Positions 7,168 to 13,252 of a DNA stretch of 24,751 nt are shown piece by piece. The position numbers were made by a program, and so were the translations under genes. The stretch comes from JANNGC01 sp043757045 (GTDB lineage Bacteria > Verrucomicrobiota > Verrucomicrobiia > Limisphaerales > SIBH01): assembly GCA_043757045.1 (NCBI GenBank), contig JAYVQC010000136.1, positions 1 to 24,751 on the forward strand. The letters are read 5' to 3'. Below the pieces are notes generated by a model that worked only from the letters and a program-made list of their open reading frames with translations, was not told the origin of the DNA and ran no database searches. Each line of letters opens with the position of its first letter. Position 1 is the first letter of the stretch.

Positions 7168-8436
7168 ATGGCGAACACTATTCTCGTCGGCGCTCAATGG
7201 GGCGACGAAGGCAAAGGCAAAATCATCGACGTGCTGACCGAAAGCGCGGACATCGTGGTCCGCACCCAGGGCGGCAACAACGCCGGCCACACCGTTTTCA
7301 TTGGCGAGAAGAAATTCGTCCTGCACCTCATTCCCTCCGGCATCCTCCGCAAGACCAAGAAGTGCGTCATCGGCAACGGCGTGGTCGTGGACCCGGTGAA
7401 CCTCGTGGTCGAGATCGAGGGCCTGCGGAAGTTCAACATCAAGGTGGACGGCAATCTCTTCCTCAGCGAGACCGCGCATCTCGTGCTGCCCTACCACCGC
7501 GAACTCGACGAGCAGCGCGAAATTCTGAAGGGCAAAAATAAAATCGGCACGACCAAGCGCGGCATCGGCCCGGCCTACGGCGACAAGGCGGCGCGCACCG
7601 GATTGCGCGTCATCGATCTCATTCACCCCGAGCGCTTCGAGGAGAAACTGAAACTGAAGATCGCGGAGAACAATGAAATCCTGAAAGCGTTCGGCGCGAA
7701 GCCGTTGTCCTTCAAGAAAGTTCACACCGCGTATCGCGAGGCCGGCGATTATCTCAAGCCCTTTGTCACGAACACGGTGGTCATGCTCCACCAGGCCTGC
7801 CGCCGCAACGCGGACATTTTGTTTGAAGGCGCGCAGGGAACATTCCTCGACATTGATCATGGCACGTATCCGTTCGTCACCTCGTCGAACACCACGGCGG
7901 GCGGCGCTTGCACCGGCTCGGGTGTAGCCCCGCATCTGATGGACAATGTCGTGGGCGTGATGAAGGCCTACACCACGCGCGTGGGCGAAGGCCCGCTGCC
8001 GACCGAGGACGCGGAAATCGCCGACATGCTCCACGCGATGGGCCGCGAGTTCGGTTCGACCACGGGCCGCGCGCGCCGCTGCGGCTGGTTCGACTCCGTG
8101 GCCACGCGCCACGCGCAGATGGTCAACGGCATTGATGATCTCGCGGTGACGAACGTGGATGGTCTCGACTCGTTGGACGTGATTCGCGTCTGCATCGGCT
8201 ACCGCGTCGGCTCGACGAAATACGATTACGTGCCGAATGACATCGAGGCCTTCCGTCAGTGCGCGCCGATTTACGCGGAATTCCCCGGCTGGAAAACGCC
8301 CACGCATAAAGTCCGCGAGTGGAAGAAACTCCCCGCGAACTGCCGCGCGTATCTCAAGGCTCTCGCGGAACTGACCAGCGCCAAGCTTGCCATCGTCTCC
8401 GTCGGCCCGGCGCGTGATCAGACGATCTTCCTGTGA
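7168..8436 (+). CDS. purA: Adenylosuccinate synthetase
   Basis: Catalyses GTP-dependent joining of IMP and aspartate, the first committed step from IMP to AMP, in the cytoplasm. The protein is 422 aa, the normal length. The N-terminal GTP-binding loop reads GAQWGDEGKGK, followed by QGGNNAGHT, both diagnostic. Further family segments are GIGPAYGDKAARTGLR, FEGAQGTFLDIDHGTYPFVTSSNTTAGG and GEFGSTTGRARRCGW-like TTGRARRCGWFD (IMP and GTP contacts). The ATG at 7168 is chosen because it gives the standard start MANTILVGAQWGDEG; a GTG at 7114 in the same frame would place the leader hairpins inside the coding region. No Shine-Dalgarno is present. It is the only plus-strand gene here and stands alone, convergent with the amidohydrolase gene. 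Confidence 0.98.
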   Translation: MANTILVGAQWGDEGKGKIIDVLTESADIVVRTQGGNNAGHTVFIGEKKFVLHLIPSGILRKTKKCVIGNGVVVDPVNLVVEIEGLRKFNIKVDGNLFLSETAHLVLPYHRELDEQREILKGKNKIGTTKRGIGPAYGDKAARTGLRVIDLIHPERFEEKLKLKIAENNEILKAFGAKPLSFKKVHTAYREAGDYLKPFVTNTVVMLHQACRRNADILFEGAQGTFLDIDHGTYPFVTSSNTTAGGACTGSGVAPHLMDNVVGVMKAYTTRVGEGPLPTEDAEIADMLHAMGREFGSTTGRARRCGWFDSVATRHAQMVNGIDDLAVTNVDGLDSLDVIRVCIGYRVGSTKYDYVPNDIEAFRQCAPIYAEFPGWKTPTHKVREWKKLPANCRAYLKALAELTSAKLAIVSVGPARDQTIFL

Positions 8437-8440
8437 CGGG

Positions 8441-8538
8441 GCGCGGGTTTTCCACCCGCAACACGGTTCACTTGCCGAGGAATCAGTTGGAGAGAACCGC
8501 TCTCCATATTCACGTCGTGTCAGGTGGCAAACCCGCGC
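8441..8538. repeat. Inverted repeat between convergent genes
   Basis: The short gap between purA and the convergent amidohydrolase gene is filled by a palindromic element. Its outer arms, 8441-8456 (GCGCGGGTTTTCCACC) and 8523-8538 (GGTGGCAAACCCGCGC), match with one mismatch. Inside are a GCGGGT/ACCCGC hairpin (8443-8459) and a GGAGAG/CTCTCC hairpin (8489-8505). There is no T-tract on either strand, but the element could end transcription from both sides. Its AGGTGGC and TTTCCA pieces recall the four-hairpin repeats at 1713 and 10183, so it may be a diverged relative. Confidence 0.6.
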
Positions 8539-8542
8539 GGCG

Positions 8543-10102
8543 TCAGTCCGCATCGCGCCGCAACGCCTTGCCGGGTTTTGCGCCGGTGTGCCGGTCGTCC
8601 TTCACCACTTCCACGCCGTTCACGTAAATGTGCGTGAAGCCGGTGGCGTACTGGTGCGGTTTCTCAAACGTGGCGTGGTCCTGAACTTTCGCCGGATCAA
8701 ATACCACCAAGTCCGCCCACCCGCCTTCGCGCACCAGCCCGCGATTTTTCAGCGCGAAGGTCGTCGCGGGCAGCGACGTCATGCGGCGCACGGCGTCCTC
8801 CAGTTTCAGCACGTTCAGCTCACGTACGTAGCGGGCGAGGAAGCGCGCGCTATTGCCGTAACCACGCGGGTGCGGCACGCCTTCGTTGAAGCGCCGCACG
8901 CCGCTGTCCGAGGCGAACATCGTGTTCGGATGCCGCATGAACTGCTGCACGTCGTCCTCGCTCAGGCCGTGAAAGACCGCGCCCGCGCCGCCGTTCTTCT
9001 GAATTTCCAGGATGGTTTGAATCTGGTCTTCGAGCGCGTCCGATCCGTGCAACTTCTTCGCCGCCTCCGCAATGTTCAGACCGTTGCACGAACGGTCATG
9101 ACGATACGAGGCGATGACCGCATAAGAATAATCCTTCGCCCCGCCGCGCTCGCGCACGGAGCGCATCTCATCGGCCATCTTCGCGCGCGTGACTTCATTG
9201 GAGTAATGCTCGGCGAACTTTCCGCCCTCGCGATACTTCTTGGGAATCAACGTTGAGATGCTCGTGCTCGACGCGGGGTAGGCATATTGGTCCTGCGTGA
9301 TGTCGAGTCCCTCGGCGCGCGCGTGCTCGATGGCGGCGAGCACCTTCTCGGTTTGCCCCCAGTTTTCCTGGCCGGAAAGTTTCAGATGAGAAACGTGCGC
9401 GCGCAGTCCGCCCTCGCGCGAGATGCGGAACAACTCATCGAGCGATTTGTAAATGTCCGCGCCCTCGTTGCGCATGTGGCTGGCGTAGATGCCTCCGTAT
9501 TGCCCCACGACCTTGGCGAGTTCGATGATTTCGTCCGTCTTCGCAAACGTGCCGGGCAAGTAAATCAACCCCGTGGAGAGACCCAGCGCGCCGTCTTTCA
9601 TACCTTGCTGGACGGCCGCTTTCATCTTCGCGAGTTCCTCCGGCGTGGGTGGACGGTCAAACTCTCCCCCCATCGCGTGCTCGCGCACGGTGCCGTGGCC
9701 GATGAGCGTGGCGATGTTGGGCGAAATATTTGTGGCTTCGCAGCGGCGGAAAAAAGTGCCGACGTTTTGCGCCGAGCTGCCGCAATTGCCGAGCACCAGC
9801 GTGGTCACGCCCATGCGCAGAAAGTTTTCCCCACGCGGCAAATCATCAATCTCCTCCGCGTGCGTATGCACATCAATGAAGCCGGGCGCAATCACGAGTC
9901 CGCGCGCGTCCTCCTCCTTCGTCGCGCTGCCGGTGACGCGACCGACGGCGACGATGCGTCCGTCCTTCACTGCGACATCGGCGAAGCGCGCCGGATTGCC
10001 GGTGCCGTCAATGACGCGGCCGTTTCGCAACACCAGATCGAAGTCGGCGGCGTGGAGCGAGAGAGCGCAACTGACGTACATGAACAAGGCACGAACCATC
10101 AT
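8543..10102 (-). CDS. Exported D-aminoacylase / N-acyl-D-amino-acid deacylase family amidohydrolase
   Basis: A zinc-dependent amidohydrolase of 519 aa, likely removing acyl groups from N-acyl-D-amino acids or related compounds. Residues 1-19 are a short signal peptide ending SLHA, so it probably acts in the periplasm. The N-terminal beta domain reads DLVLRNGRVIDGTGNP. The metal centre is visible: HxH at H79/H81 in APGFIDVHTH, C107 in GNCGSS (the bridging cysteine of the D-aminoacylase group), H209 in YASHMRNEG, H239 in HVSHLK and D399 in ASDSG. The C-terminal part closes with GGWADLVVFDP and a VNGVEVV strand, as in the family. Two adjacent ATGs (10102 and 10099) are possible starts. No Shine-Dalgarno is seen. 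The family is certain, the substrate is not; D-amino-acid dipeptides from peptidoglycan are a reasonable guess. Confidence 0.9.
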   Translation of the reverse strand: MMVRALFMYVSCALSLHAADFDLVLRNGRVIDGTGNPARFADVAVKDGRIVAVGRVTGSATKEEDARGLVIAPGFIDVHTHAEEIDDLPRGENFLRMGVTTLVLGNCGSSAQNVGTFFRRCEATNISPNIATLIGHGTVREHAMGGEFDRPPTPEELAKMKAAVQQGMKDGALGLSTGLIYLPGTFAKTDEIIELAKVVGQYGGIYASHMRNEGADIYKSLDELFRISREGGLRAHVSHLKLSGQENWGQTEKVLAAIEHARAEGLDITQDQYAYPASSTSISTLIPKKYREGGKFAEHYSNEVTRAKMADEMRSVRERGGAKDYSYAVIASYRHDRSCNGLNIAEAAKKLHGSDALEDQIQTILEIQKNGGAGAVFHGLSEDDVQQFMRHPNTMFASDSGVRRFNEGVPHPRGYGNSARFLARYVRELNVLKLEDAVRRMTSLPATTFALKNRGLVREGGWADLVVFDPAKVQDHATFEKPHQYATGFTHIYVNGVEVVKDDRHTGAKPGKALRRDAD

Positions 10103-10182
10103 GTCGCGTGATTACCAACTGGCACCGCGTTTGGCGAGTGAGTGAATACTGAAAGAGCGAAACGGCAGTCGTCCGAGGAACG

Positions 10183-10280
10183 CGAGACGGGAAAGTCTCG
10201 CCACCTGCCGTCACGAATGTCGGCGTTACGTCGTAGCGCCGGCTTTCCAGCCGGCAGGTTGCGAGGCTTTCAGCCTCGTG
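10183..10280. repeat. Four-hairpin intergenic repeat, copy 2
   Basis: Second copy of the element at 1713-1809, in the same orientation. Hairpins are: CGAGAC-GGGAAA-GTCTCG (10183-10200); an imperfect CCGTCA/TGTCGG pair (about 10208-10223); GCCGGCT-TTCC-AGCCGGC (10238-10255); and CGAGGCT-TTC-AGCCTCG (10262-10278). The central CTCGCCACCTGCCG and AATGTCGGCGTTACGTC blocks are identical to copy 1. There is a three-base insertion (GTA) before the central hairpin. The left half, CTCGCCACCTGCCG, is also nearly the reverse complement of CGGCAGGTTGCGAG on the right, so the whole element is roughly palindromic. Confidence 0.85.
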
Positions 10281-10305
10281 TTCACGCCCCAGATTCCAGC
10301 ACCCG

Positions 10306-10500
10306 CTAACTCCCCGGCGGAGTCGTCCCCATCCCCTCGCGCATCAGTCTCAGCAGATGCCCCATCGCCTCCTCGTACGTCCGGCTCTTTTGCGCCGCGA
10401 GTTGGTGGGCGCGCTTGTCCAGTTGCGCCGCCATCTCGCGGGACTTCGCGGCCGGACAGCCGATGGCCACCAGCGCGGCGGCGAGTTGTTCCAAGTCCAT
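10306..10500 (-). CDS. Small helical protein of unknown function, 64 aa
   Basis: I do not recognise this protein. It is 64 residues, predicted largely helical and charged (MDLEQLAAALVAIG, then KSREMAAQLDKRAHQLAAQ, then TYEEAMGHLLRLMREGMG), with no signal peptide or membrane segment. The ATG at 10500 directly follows the T-tract of the terminator of the upstream cyclophilin gene, so its message must come from read-through or from a promoter inside the terminator region. A leaderless message is also possible. It could be a true small protein or a chance frame; the regular heptad-like hydrophobic spacing and lack of repeats favour a real gene. An upstream TTG at 10524 would read through the terminator arm and is rejected. 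Confidence 0.6.
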   Translation of the reverse strand: MDLEQLAAALVAIGCPAAKSREMAAQLDKRAHQLAAQKSRTYEEAMGHLLRLMREGMGTTPPGS

Positions 10501-10538
10501 AAAAAGAAAACGCGGATGAGCCAAAGCCCATCCGCGTT
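10501..10538 (-). terminator. Strong intrinsic terminator after the cyclophilin gene
   Basis: On the minus strand the 10-bp perfect arms AACGCGGATG and CATCCGCGTT are extended by three more pairs (one G-U) to a TTTG loop. TTCTTTTT follows. The stem begins 17 bases after the cyclophilin stop codon, and the T-tract ends at the base before the start codon of the 64-aa gene. Confidence 0.9.
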
Positions 10539-10554
10539 CGCAAAGCGTTTCGTG

Positions 10555-11193
10555 TTACTTGATCGAATCCGCCGGGACGATGCGGATGCTCTCCACGCGC
10601 TGGACGACATCAGGCCGGTCGGGCGGATGCGTCTTAGTCGTGCCGATTTTCTCCAGCACGTCGTCGCCTTTGATCACTTTGCCGAAGGTCGTGTACTGGC
10701 GGTCGAGGAACGTGGGGTCGCCGTGGCAGATGAAGAACTGGCTGCCGGCGGAGTCCGGGCTTTGCGAGCGGGCCATCGAGAGGACGCCGCGCGTGTGCGA
10801 GCGTTCGTTGAACTCGGCCTTGATCTTGTAGCCGGGATCGCCCGTGCCCCACGCGGCTTCCTTCGAGGCGTCCTTGGTGAGCGGGTCGCCACCTTGAATC
10901 ATGAAGCCCTTGATCACGCGGTGGAACGCGGTGCCGTCGTAAAAATTCGTGCGGGCGAGCTTCTTGAAATTCTCGACCGTCTTCGGAGCCACCTCGGGCC
11001 AGAATTCGACGACCATTTCACCGGCACTGGTCTTGATGACGGCGACTTCCTTCACTTCTTTTGGGGTCACAGGTTGGGTTTCCTTTTTGGTTTCTTTGTT
11101 GTCCTTGGCGTCGGCTTTTTTGTCCTGGGCTTCGCAACTGACCACGAAGCCGAGGGTCAAGGCCGCCGCGCATACGAGCAGAAAGTGTTTCAT
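10555..11193 (-). CDS. Cyclophilin-type peptidyl-prolyl isomerase, lipoprotein
   Basis: Accelerates cis-trans isomerisation of peptidyl-proline bonds during folding of exported proteins. The protein is 212 aa. Residues 1-19 form a lipoprotein signal with acylation at C20 (GFVVSC), so it is probably tethered to a membrane on the periplasmic side. A lysine- and glutamate-rich linker (about 21-48) precedes the cyclophilin domain (about 50-205). The active-site segment FHRVIKGFMIQGGD (90-103) includes catalytic R92, and SQFFI and FGKVIKGDDVL are further signatures. The position equivalent to human cyclophilin A Trp121 is Phe here (TFLDRQYTTFGKV), as in many bacterial forms. The ATG at 11193 is preferred over an upstream GTG-like extension because it starts the signal peptide. 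No Shine-Dalgarno; strong terminator downstream. Confidence 0.95.
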   Translation of the reverse strand: MKHFLLVCAAALTLGFVVSCEAQDKKADAKDNKETKKETQPVTPKEVKEVAVIKTSAGEMVVEFWPEVAPKTVENFKKLARTNFYDGTAFHRVIKGFMIQGGDPLTKDASKEAAWGTGDPGYKIKAEFNERSHTRGVLSMARSQSPDSAGSQFFICHGDPTFLDRQYTTFGKVIKGDDVLEKIGTTKTHPPDRPDVVQRVESIRIVPADSIK

Positions 11194-11416
11194 GGGCGGG
11201 AGATGTTCCACAGAACTTTCCGGCTGTCACGTATGAATTCTCAGCGGGGGAGCACGCGGGTCCCTCCGGAACTTGTTCTTGATGGACGCTCCCTTGACCC
11301 CGCTCCTTCCGTGGTGGGGAGAGATGGCTCAGAAAAAAACTTCCGCTCTTTGAACCCGAGAACCTTCCGGTCGTTTTCGTCAGGACCAGCTTGAAGGGAG
11401 GAAAACCGACCGCCGG

Positions 11417-11446
11417 AATTGAAGAACCGGGTCCAAACGCACCCGG
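11417..11446 (-). terminator. Weak terminator after the anti-sigma factor gene
   Basis: Nine bases after the anti-sigma stop codon the minus strand has a 6-bp stem (CCGGGT / ACCCGG, 8-base loop) followed by TTCTTCAATT. The interrupted T-tract makes it a modest terminator. The remaining gap to the cyclophilin start (11194-11416) shows no gene; its promoter was not identified with confidence. Confidence 0.4.
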
Positions 11447-11454
11447 ATTGCTCC

Positions 11455-12453
11455 TCACTGCGTCAGCAGCACGATGCGGCCTTCCGGCTGCGGCACGCCG
11501 CCTTTGCGCTCAATGCTCACGGCGAGCCGGTCGGAACTGTCCACGGGCATCGAGGGCGTGAACTCCACGCGGGCATGGCCGGTTTCGTCCACGGAAAAAG
11601 TTCCGGCCGAGACCGGCGTGGTGTATTTCGGATCCAGCACCCAGAGCTGGTACGTCTTGTCGTCGGTCAGCGGGGGCAGCTTGTCGGCCACGAAAATTCC
11701 CTTCTGATGCTCCTTGTCCCACACCGAGACGCCCGCGCTGTCGGGGGAGCCTTCGAGCAGCGACTTGAGCATGGTGATCTGCATGAGCGAGACCCGTTGC
11801 GCGGATTGCAGTTCGGCGAGTTGCGCGCGCAGGAGGTCGCTGTCCGCGCTTAATTTGTTTGCGCGCTGGTTCATCGCGTCGAGGTCGCGCTTGAGCGCCT
11901 CGGCCTGGCGCAGTTGCGATTGCAGGGCGAGGGACTGCGTGTTGAGGCTGAGAGCGCGGTCGGCGGCGACCTGGAGCTGCTGCTGAAGGATTTGAATCTG
12001 CCCGGATTGCTTATCCGCGAGGTGGGTTTGATCGGCGAGCTTCGCGGCGTGGTCTTCCAGGGCCTGAACTTTGGCGGCCAGTTGACGCGACTCTTCGCGC
12101 GCGGACTCGCGGTTGCCGACGAGAATCGTGCCGAGCAGCACCACGGCGGCGGCGGCGGCCAGCGGCATCCAGAGCGGGATCACGCGGCGCAAGGGCAGGG
12201 GTTCGGGCGCGGGCAGAATGGTCAGCGGCGGCACGGCGTCCAATTGCGCGAAAATTTTCTGCTTCAACCCTGGCGGCGGCGCGACCTGCGGGATGCCCAG
12301 GGCCAGCGAATCACTCACGTCCCGCCACGCTTCAAACTCGGCGCGCAACGCGCGGTCGTGCCGCAGCACTTCCTCCAAGCCTGCGGCTTCGTCGGCTGGC
12401 AGAGCACCGACGGCGTGGAGGCAGACTTGTTCCTGGCGCTGCTCTTTCGTCAT
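11455..12453 (-). CDS. Membrane anti-sigma factor, RskA family
   Basis: A 332-aa single-pass membrane protein that should hold the adjacent sigma factor inactive until an extracytoplasmic signal triggers its cleavage. The cytoplasmic N-terminal domain (about 1-60: LHAVGALPADEAAGLEEVL, then HDRALRAEFEAW) resembles the RskA anti-sigma fold. It lacks the zinc-binding HxxxCxxC motif of many anti-sigma factors. A membrane helix spans about 93-113. The region from about 115 to 215 is rich in Q, A and L with heptad spacing and is probably a long coiled coil, unusually large for the family. The C-terminal RskA domain (about 220-332) contains the typical YQLWVLDP and VSAGTFSVDETG strands. Its ATG overlaps the sigma stop by 4 bases (ATGA), and it has a good Shine-Dalgarno, so translation is coupled. 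Confidence 0.92.
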   Translation of the reverse strand: MTKEQRQEQVCLHAVGALPADEAAGLEEVLRHDRALRAEFEAWRDVSDSLALGIPQVAPPPGLKQKIFAQLDAVPPLTILPAPEPLPLRRVIPLWMPLAAAAAVVLLGTILVGNRESAREESRQLAAKVQALEDHAAKLADQTHLADKQSGQIQILQQQLQVAADRALSLNTQSLALQSQLRQAEALKRDLDAMNQRANKLSADSDLLRAQLAELQSAQRVSLMQITMLKSLLEGSPDSAGVSVWDKEHQKGIFVADKLPPLTDDKTYQLWVLDPKYTTPVSAGTFSVDETGHARVEFTPSMPVDSSDRLAVSIERKGGVPQPEGRIVLLTQ

Positions 12454-13016
12454 AACCGTTCCTCCAAGCTGTCGCGCAGCTTCAACATGCCGCGCCGGAT
12501 GCGCGCCTTGATGGTGCCGAGCGGCTGGCCCAGACGCGCGGCGATTTCCTCGTGGGTGAGGCCGCCGAAGAAGGCGAACTCAATGGAGTCGCGCTGTTCC
12601 GCCGGCAGCTTTTGCAGGGCGGACTTCACGGCGAGGGAACGTTCTCCGCCCTCCACGTCCGGCAGCCACGCTGCGGAATCCATGATCTCGGTTTCGGACT
12701 CGGAAATTTCATGCACCACTTCGTAACGCCGACGCACCGAGCGCAGGCGGTCAATGGCCCGATGCCGAACCATCGTCACAAACCAGCTCGAAGGCTGGCC
12801 GAGCGCGGAATCGTAGCTCGCGGCCTTGTTCCAGATTTGCACGAAGACTTCCTGCACCACGTCCTCGGCGTCCTTGTCATGGCGCAGGATGCGGAGAGCC
12901 ACGGAGAAAAGAAGGCCGGCATAACGGTCGTAGATTTGACCGAACGCAGCCCGATCCAGGCTCGCTACGCGGGCCATCAGATCGAGATCGCTGGCTTCTT
13001 GGATGGTACCATTCAC
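12450..13016 (-). CDS. ECF RNA polymerase sigma factor (SigK-like)
   Basis: Directs RNA polymerase to a stress or envelope regulon and is controlled by the overlapping RskA-type anti-sigma gene. The protein is 188 aa from the GTG at 13016, a normal ECF length. The sigma-2 region spans about 20-92, with DRAAFGQIYDRY and the core-binding DAEDVVQEVFVQIW at 49-62. The sigma-4 region spans about 128-182, with LPAEQRDSIEFAFFGGLTHEEIAARLGQPLGTIKARIRRG as the helix-turn-helix (each part visible by eye). The start is not certain: the ATG at 12977 would remove conserved DLDLM residues, while the open frame extends upstream to 13400 with no sigma-like sequence. The GTG is the best compromise. It has no Shine-Dalgarno. 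What the regulon contains is unknown; the neighbouring giant surface protein is one possible target. Confidence 0.92.
   Translation of the reverse strand: MNGTIQEASDLDLMARVASLDRAAFGQIYDRYAGLLFSVALRILRHDKDAEDVVQEVFVQIWNKAASYDSALGQPSSWFVTMVRHRAIDRLRSVRRRYEVVHEISESETEIMDSAAWLPDVEGGERSLAVKSALQKLPAEQRDSIEFAFFGGLTHEEIAARLGQPLGTIKARIRRGMLKLRDSLEERL
12461..12465 (-). promoter_or_regulatory. Shine-Dalgarno of the anti-sigma gene
   Basis: GGAGG lies inside the last codons of the sigma gene, 7 bases before the anti-sigma ATG. It is one of only two clear ribosome binding sites in the window. Together with the ATGA overlap it indicates coupled translation at matched levels. Confidence 0.75.
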
Positions 13017-13049
13017 GATCAAACGGAAGGGCGTCCTCGGGGGTGCGTA

Positions 13050-13077
13050 ACCACGCAGCAGCAGGCCGGAAACTTCC
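13050..13077 (-). promoter_or_regulatory. Possible ECF-type promoter upstream of the sigma gene
   Basis: On the minus strand GGAAGT (13072-13077) and CGTGGT (13050-13055) are 16 bases apart, resembling the GGAA...CGT layout of ECF-dependent promoters. It would give a leader of about 27 bases to the GTG at 13016 and allow autoregulation. GGAAGT is also part of a CCGGAA/TTCCGG palindrome. The match is short and could be chance. Confidence 0.25.
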
Positions 13078-13190
13078 GGCCCGGCTACAGACTGATAGGA
13101 ACGCTGCGACAAGGTCACATCCAAAGGAACGAAGGAAAGCCCCGTTTGGATGCAGATCCACGGAAAATTTCCAAGGCCGTCACAAAACCA

Positions 13191-13227
13191 ACGCGCCGGT
13201 CTGAACTTCAGACCGGCGCGTTTTTTT
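13191..13227 (+). terminator. Very strong hairpin with T-tract on the plus strand, bidirectional candidate
   Basis: A perfect 15-bp inverted repeat (ACGCGCCGGTCTGAA / TTCAGACCGGCGCGT, one central base) is followed on the plus strand by seven T residues. On the minus strand the same stem is preceded by an A-tract and followed by TTGGTTTTG. It lies 26 bases after the stop of the giant minus-strand gene, so it probably ends that transcript, but the better T-tract faces the other way. Confidence 0.85.
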
Positions 13228-13252
13228 GCGAGTAGTCCTCGGGACGGACCCG

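Noticed and set aside
7087..8553. A 488-codon open frame on the minus strand opposite purA
   Set aside because: purA on the plus strand is complete and unmistakable; the minus frame is a compositional shadow.
10278..10502. A 74-codon plus-strand frame overlapping the 64-aa gene
   Set aside because: It is a Pro/Ser/Arg-rich low-complexity translation and begins inside the hairpin repeat.
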